This document shows, piece after piece, positions 6,424-7,833 of a stretch of 7,833 nt of DNA. The notes beneath the pieces were generated by a model, which made no database searches, was not told the origin of the DNA, and was given only the letters and a program-made list of their open reading frames with translations. The stretch comes from an uncultured Hyphomicrobiales bacterium. Its GTDB lineage: Bacteria > Pseudomonadota > Alphaproteobacteria > Rhizobiales > CAJQND01. Made by a program: the position numbers and the translations under genes. Every line of letters starts with the position of its first letter. Position 1 is the first letter of the stretch. The stretch covers positions 1-7,833 of the forward strand of contig CAJQND010000222.1 of assembly GCA_905479595.1 (NCBI GenBank). The letters run 5' to 3'.

Positions 6424-7409
6424 AGCCCGGCGGCTTCAAGAAGCTCACGCACCGCGAGTACCGGGGTAAGTTTGCCTGCAGCAACATCTTTCTCGATTTG
6501 CCCTAGCTGCCCGGTCACCGCGGGGTTGTTCTTCACAGTGCCAATAAGTTTTTCTTCCAGCATAGTCCACATCCAGCGCACCAATTGGTCCTGTCGCCGA
6601 GTGTCAAATTCGCCGGTTTTACCAAGCGTATCGCGATGGCGCTCAATCTCACCCCAAAGTTTCTCAAGGCCCTCGTTTTTTAATCCGGAAACGGTCAGGA
6701 CAGGTGGTGCCCAATTGGGACTTTGCGGCGTGAGGATATGAAAGGCGGCTGAGTATTCCGCTGCCGCCGCAGTTGCCTTGCCAGTGTTGTCGCCATCCGC
6801 CTTGTTCACTGCGATCATGTCAGCGATTTCCAGGACACCTTTTTTGATGCCTTGGAGCTCATCGCCTGCGCCTGGCAGCATTAGTACAAGGAAAAAATCC
6901 ACCATATCCGCGACCGTAGTTTCAGACTGTCCGATGCCAACGGTTTCTACGATGATAATGTCATAACCTGCTGCTTCACACAGTAGAATGGATTCCCGTG
7001 TTCGCCGCGCCACCCCGCCTAGCGTATTTCCCGCAGGAGAAGGGCGAATAAAAGCGCCGGAGTTGGCGGCCAGCCCGGACATGCGTGTCTTGTCGCCCAG
7101 GATAGACCCCCCGGTGCGCTGGCTTGTGGGGTCAACTGCCAGCACGGCTACCTTGTGACCATCAGAAATAAGGTTTTGGCCGAGAACATCAATCAATGTC
7201 GACTTGCCAACTCCGGGAACGCCAGTAATGCCCACACGGTTTGCCTTGCCCGTATCGGGCATGAGCTCGGTAAGCAGCTCTTGCGCCAGATTTTCATGGT
7301 CTTGGCGTTTCGATTCCACCAGCGTTATGGCGCGGCCAAGTGCGGCGCGGTCGCCCGCACGAATTCCTGCAGCGAGTTTTTCAATGTCTGGTTTGTTGTT
7401 CTTGATCAT
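6420..7409 (-). CDS. meaB: Methylmalonyl-CoA mutase-associated GTPase MeaB (ArgK-type)
   Basis: The product (329 residues from ATG at 7409) is a SIMIBI-class G protein. In characterised species it guards adenosylcobalamin loading and rescue of methylmalonyl-CoA mutase. Visible elements are the P-loop GVPGVGKST (63-71) and DPTSQRTGGSILGDKTRM (93-110). These are followed by ETVGIGQSE (155-163), the switch III-like GAGDELQGIKKG (180-191) and base-recognition NKAD (202-205). The helical C-terminal dimerisation arm covers about 270-329. The frame extends to a TTG at 7424 that overlaps the upstream stop as TTGA and would add five residues. ATG 7409 fits family N-termini (MI-xxxx-...AGIRAGDRAALGRAI) better. 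Neither start has a clear ribosome binding site, so coupling to the upstream gene is likely. No mutase gene lies in the window; IcmF- or Ecm-type partners are possible. Confidence 0.93.
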   Translation of the reverse strand: MIKNNKPDIEKLAAGIRAGDRAALGRAITLVESKRQDHENLAQELLTELMPDTGKANRVGITGVPGVGKSTLIDVLGQNLISDGHKVAVLAVDPTSQRTGGSILGDKTRMSGLAANSGAFIRPSPAGNTLGGVARRTRESILLCEAAGYDIIIVETVGIGQSETTVADMVDFFLVLMLPGAGDELQGIKKGVLEIADMIAVNKADGDNTGKATAAAAEYSAAFHILTPQSPNWAPPVLTVSGLKNEGLEKLWGEIERHRDTLGKTGEFDTRRQDQLVRWMWTMLEEKLIGTVKNNPAVTGQLGQIEKDVAAGKLTPVLAVRELLEAAGL

Positions 7410-7420
7410 GGAAGCAGATT

Positions 7421-7807
7421 TCAACAGGGCATGGCGGCAAGGCGTGAGGCCAATGTGCCTGAATGGATTTCCAGTTTGTGTCCGTCCAGATCGGTAAAAT
7501 AAAAGCTTTCACCTTCAGATCGGTTTTCTTTCCAGCATATGCCACCTGCATTTTTGATCTGAGTGGTTAGTTCGTCAATTTCATTCGACCTAACGTCGAA
7601 TGCGAGATGGGTGTAATCTTTGTGAGGTGTGGTGGGGGTATTATCGTCGTGTGAAAGACAAAGCCACAAACTTCCGGCTTCAAGATAAGCACCGGTTTTC
7701 CATTGTTTACGCAACGTTAGACCAAGGCCTTCCACATAGAATTTCACAGCACGTGAAACATCGCGTACAGCCAGTGTAATGTGGTTTAACCCGCGTACGG
7801 ATGTCAT
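7421..7807 (-). CDS. fosA: FosA-family fosfomycin glutathione transferase (VOC metalloenzyme)
   Basis: This 128-residue vicinal-oxygen-chelate protein resembles FosA, which uses Mn(II), K+ and glutathione to open the epoxide of fosfomycin. Metal ligands are His9 (GLNHITLAV), His67 (DYTHLAF) and Glu113 (GHKLEIH). Residues matching the recalled substrate and K+ site are Thr11, Tyr41, Trp48 and Cys50 (GSLWLCLS). Also present are Lys93, Ser97, Glu98, Ser101 and Tyr103 (WKENRSEGESFYF) and Arg122. The length is close to the 135 residues of Pseudomonas FosA, with a slightly shorter tail. GGAAG 7 nt upstream supports the ATG at 7807. The stop overlaps the possible TTG of meaB, so the two are co-transcribed. 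VOC paralogues with another substrate remain possible, but the NRSEG-SFYF loop is strongly FosA-like. Confidence 0.82.
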   Translation of the reverse strand: MTSVRGLNHITLAVRDVSRAVKFYVEGLGLTLRKQWKTGAYLEAGSLWLCLSHDDNTPTTPHKDYTHLAFDVRSNEIDELTTQIKNAGGICWKENRSEGESFYFTDLDGHKLEIHSGTLASRLAAMPC

Positions 7808-7833
7808 TCGGCTGCTTCCGAATAGCCGCGTTC
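7804..7833 (-). CDS. Possible 3' end of another minus-strand gene (cut by the window edge)
   Basis: One minus-strand frame is open from the right edge to a TGA at 7806-7804, coding for ERGYSEAAE. The stop overlaps the fosA start as ATGA, an arrangement typical of coupled bacterial genes. Only nine codons are visible, and a second frame is also open here, so this is weak evidence based on the junction alone. No family can be named. Confidence 0.25.
   Translation of the reverse strand, partial: ERGYSEAAE

Noticed and set aside
1..7833. Mobile element, CRISPR array, prophage or defence island
   Set aside because: I saw no transposase, integrase, direct-repeat array or terminal inverted repeats. 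The genes look like uniform housekeeping and accessory metabolism with tight spacing.

Overview
The window looks like ordinary chromosome from an alphaproteobacterium with moderate GC; composition was judged by eye, not computed. The taxonomic guess rests on gene content: a rhizobial-type asparaginase, a coxMSL-ordered molybdenum hydroxylase, a MeaB GTPase and a FosA-like enzyme. Coding density is very high, with many 1-4 nt junctions. I see no IS element, phage gene, CRISPR array, tRNA or rRNA.

Layout. The + strand opens with the tail of an unrecognised protein (1-156), then a short TrmO-type tRNA methyltransferase (172-651). After an AT-rich gap comes the core of the window, a four-gene operon at 778-4624. 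It encodes the FAD subunit, the [2Fe-2S] subunit and the molybdopterin subunit of a xanthine-dehydrogenase-family hydroxylase, followed by a small MoaD/ThiS-type sulfur carrier ending in Gly-Gly. A separate gene at 4732-5373 encodes an exported cytochrome P460-family haem protein, and its ribosome binding site lies in a predicted hairpin. A rhizobial-type L-asparaginase (5419-6423) follows. It converges on a minus-strand pair whose last gene, the MeaB/ArgK G-protein chaperone, shares its stop tetranucleotide. Upstream of meaB is a FosA-family fosfomycin glutathione transferase with translationally coupled ends, and possibly the last codons of another gene at the right edge.

How the genes work together. 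The three hydroxylase subunits should form a cytoplasmic Mo enzyme passing electrons from the Mo-cofactor through two [2Fe-2S] clusters to FAD. The co-transcribed carrier probably donates sulfur during molybdopterin synthesis or maturation of this enzyme. The large-subunit active-site loop is AYRAPGAP, not the loop of CO dehydrogenase, so the substrate is unknown. The P460 protein is predicted to be periplasmic, so a direct partnership with the hydroxylase is unlikely. The minus-strand genes appear to be an independent unit.

I found no clearly new system. The points most worth a second look are the operon-embedded sulfur carrier with its orphan hydroxylase, the hairpin over the P460 start, and a FosA homologue with an apparently complete active site coupled to meaB.
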